64,000 bases of DNA from UBA6522 sp963664945. Its GTDB lineage: Bacteria > Pseudomonadota > Gammaproteobacteria > Steroidobacterales > Rariloculaceae. A program made the position numbers and the translations under genes. The stretch spans positions 4,650,001 to 4,714,000 of the forward strand of contig OY761822.1 in the NCBI GenBank assembly GCA_963664945.1, in the 5' to 3' direction. Under the pieces are notes generated by a model. That model did no database searches, was not told the origin of the DNA, and saw only the letters and a program-made list of their open reading frames with translations. Shown piece after piece: positions 62,357 through 64,000 of this stretch; the first letter of the stretch is position 1, and the number at the start of each line of letters is the position of its first letter.

Positions 62357-62821
62357 AGCTTCACCCTCGCGATTAGTTCGCAGCCGCGGCGTCCACGCGG
62401 TCTTCAAGTTCAATCGGCAACTCCCTCCGCCAATTGCGCGACTGCCAAAGTCCGACATCGACGGACTCGATCGCCTGAGCGACCTGGCGCAGGTCCATGG
62501 TGGCCTGACCGTCTGCGAATGCCAACAAACATAGGCCCAAACGAAACGCCAAATCAACATTGCCGAATCTCGGAGCCTTGACGGCCCCGGGTACCCGGAC
62601 CATCCGATAGTCGATAATTCTTCAGACAACGATGCCTGCGCCGCATGCCGTTTGTGTAAGAATGATTCTGCTGAACAGAGTTTCATTTTGTCCGATTTGC
62701 CGAAAATCCGGAACGAGGGATCAGACAATGAGAGGACTTGCTTTCGTACTGGCTGGCGTCCCCTCAGGCATCAGCACCGCCAAACCAGGCGAACTCGGCC
62801 CCAATTGCAAGGTACCCTGAC
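62357..62821. other. Mostly non-coding stretch before the DUF5916 gene
   Basis: A 76-codon minus-strand frame (62373-62603, containing QVAQAIESVDVGLWQSRNW) is possible but unsupported. The plus-strand frame MRGLAFVLAGVPSG from 62730 looks like a signal-peptide start in the wrong frame for the DUF5916 gene. No clear RNA or repeat is seen. Confidence 0.4.
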
Positions 62822-63501
62822 TTGATTCGGGTCGCTGCCGGCGCCGCCGCACTCCTGACGGCCGTACCCGTCGTGCCGCAGGAACGCGCGGAACAGGACG
62901 CATCGCTCGGTGCGGACAAGACCGTGCGAATCATGCGCACGGCATCGCCGCCCATGATCGACGGACTCCTGGACGACCCCGCCTGGCGCGACGCTCCATT
63001 CATCGAGGATATGCACCAGTTTCAGCCGGCGGATCACGTCGAGCCGACCCAGAAGACGACGTTGTACGTTCTCTACGACGACGACAACCTCTACGTGGCA
63101 GGCCGGATGTGGGACACCGAACCGGAGCAAATCCGGGCCCGCAGCCTGGCTCAGGGGCAGGACGTGCGTTGGGATGACGCGCTGAACGTGATTCTCGACC
63201 CCTTCAACAACAACCGAACCGGGTACCAGTTTCAGGTCAATGCCAACGGTGTCCGCACCGAAGCGGTGTATGAAACGGCGAGTCAGATAAACCGCGACTG
63301 GGCGGGCATCTGGCACGCGGCGTCCAGGATGGATTCCGAGGGCTGGACGACGGAAATGGCAATTCCTTTCAAGACGCTGAATTTCGATCCGCAGAACCCG
63401 GACTGGGGTTTCACCATCGAGCGAAGCATCGCGCGCAATCAGGAGGACATCGCCTGGGTATCATACAACGGGGAAGTCGGTCCCGCCACCACGGGAACGA
63501 T
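62822..63501 (+). pseudogene. DUF5916/CBM9-like outer-membrane protein truncated by an ISAs1-type copy
   Basis: A TTG start at 62822 gives a signal peptide (IRVAAGAAALLTAVPVVPQ). About 225 residues follow: PMIDGLLDDPAWRDAPFIEDMHQFQP, TTLYVLYDDDNLYVAGRMWDTEPE, DDALNVILDPFNNNRTGYQF and GWTTEMAIPFKTLNFDPQNPDWGF, the N-terminal CBM9-like domain of DUF5916 proteins, which normally continue for ~500 residues as a beta-barrel. The insertion at 63502 ends the gene. The remainder should lie beyond the window if the insertion is simple. Confidence 0.8.
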
Positions 63502-64000
63502 CAGGCCTATCCAAAAGTCCCGGTCCGGTTGGTTCCGGTGAGGCTGAGCGATGGGTCCGACGGGGATGTGTGGCTGTAGCGGAGGGGTCGCCGGTCGGTC
63601 CAGGGCGGTGGGGAGGCGTTGAGCGGGTTTGCTCGGGGGTATGGGTTGGTGCCTGGGCGCTGAGTAGGCGCGGCGCGCACGGGGATGCCGCGGCGCGGCC
63701 GGGCGGTGCGCCGTCGGGGGTCCGCGGGGTGCCCGGTCAGGGCGGCGCGGGGGTCAGGATGGCGTCGAGCGCATCCTGCGGGCGTGCGGCGTAGTGGCGG
63801 TTTGCCTGGGGGATGTAGTCGAAGTGGCCGATCGCGCGCACGATGGAGATCGCGGCGTTGCTGAGCGCCGCCAGGTTTTGCGGCAGATGCCCGGCCGCGG
63901 CGCGGCAGCGGTCCTCGTCGTAGCTGAAGTCGCGCACGTAGTGAACCCGGTTCTCCACTTCCCAGTGGCGGCGCACGATGTTCAACAGTTCGTCGGGTCC
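63502..64000 (-). mobile_element. ISAs1-type insertion sequence, second copy (right part beyond window)
   Basis: The left end CAGGCCTATCCAAAAGTC at 63502 and everything after it match 35863 onwards with no difference I can find. The preceding ten bases CGGGAACGAT are the expected target duplication. Confidence 0.9.
63737..64000 (-). CDS. ISAs1-family transposase, C-terminal part
   Basis: Same frame and residues as the end of the transposase at 36098 (RRHWEVENRVHYVRDFSYDED ... ALDAILTPAPP). The rest of the gene lies beyond the window. Confidence 0.9.
   Translation of the reverse strand, partial: GPDELLNIVRRHWEVENRVHYVRDFSYDEDRCRAAAGHLPQNLAALSNAAISIVRAIGHFDYIPQANRHYAARPQDALDAILTPAPP

Noticed and set aside
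62373..62603. 76-residue minus-strand gene
   Set aside because: No ribosome-binding site, no recognised family and no operon context; mentioned only in the non-coding entry.

Overview
The window looks like a piece of a marine gammaproteobacterial genome (GC-rich, roughly 60% by eye). SapC, TonB-dependent receptors, DUF6152 proteins and clustered sulfatases with GH16/GH50 enzymes are typical of marine, algal-polysaccharide-degrading proteobacteria. The exact taxon cannot be told from the sequence.

Positions 1-48,000 are a red-algal galactan (agar/porphyran type) utilisation locus. It encodes a GH50 beta-agarase, five GH16-type proteins (one fused to a sulfatase), three further S1 sulfatases, a TonB-dependent receptor, a SapC protein, two MFS transporters and a PhoD-type phosphatase. 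Cytosolic sugar-acid enzymes are an aldehyde dehydrogenase, an enolase-superfamily cycloisomerase/dehydratase, an SMP-30 lactonase, a zinc alcohol dehydrogenase, a KduD-like reductase and a DgoK kinase. Together they suggest conversion of 3,6-anhydro-L-galactose and D-galactose through 2-keto-3-deoxy sugar acids towards central metabolism. No KDPGal aldolase and no KDG kinase lie in the window. Two GntR regulators each have a palindrome upstream of their own gene, and each palindrome recurs upstream of a different set of locus genes, so two regulons appear to share the locus. A separate unit at 13.0-18.8 kb (MetE-like protein, two class III CoA-transferases, enoyl-CoA hydratase) carries the first palindrome, but its substrate is unknown.

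The locus is being reshaped by mobile DNA. A group II intron splits the GH50 gene between conserved codons. An IS630-family element sits between the two CoA-transferases. An ISAs1-type element with a DUF4338 (DruA-like) N-terminus is flanked by a perfect 10-bp duplication, and a second copy truncates a DUF5916 gene at the right edge. Several genes are remnants or frameshifted: a GH50 C-terminus, an SDR tail, the TonB receptor, an NHL protein and a DUF6152 protein.

Positions 48,160-53,870 look like an island: an AAA ATPase, then about 24 tRNA or tRNA-like genes on the minus strand (49.45-52.25 kb), then a boxA-like element, two hairpins, an XRE regulator and a ParDE toxin-antitoxin pair. The array covers about 17 amino acids (no Ala, Asn or Lys found). 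It contains odd molecules, notably three tRNA-Leu genes without the long variable arm.

Positions 53,980-63,500 hold catabolic and secreted-protein genes: a bicupin, a LigA/LigB extradiol dioxygenase pair, a DUF3365 haem-type protein, a DoxX-like protein, a ThDP-dependent decarboxylase/synthase-like enzyme, DUF6152-related secreted proteins and the truncated DUF5916 gene.
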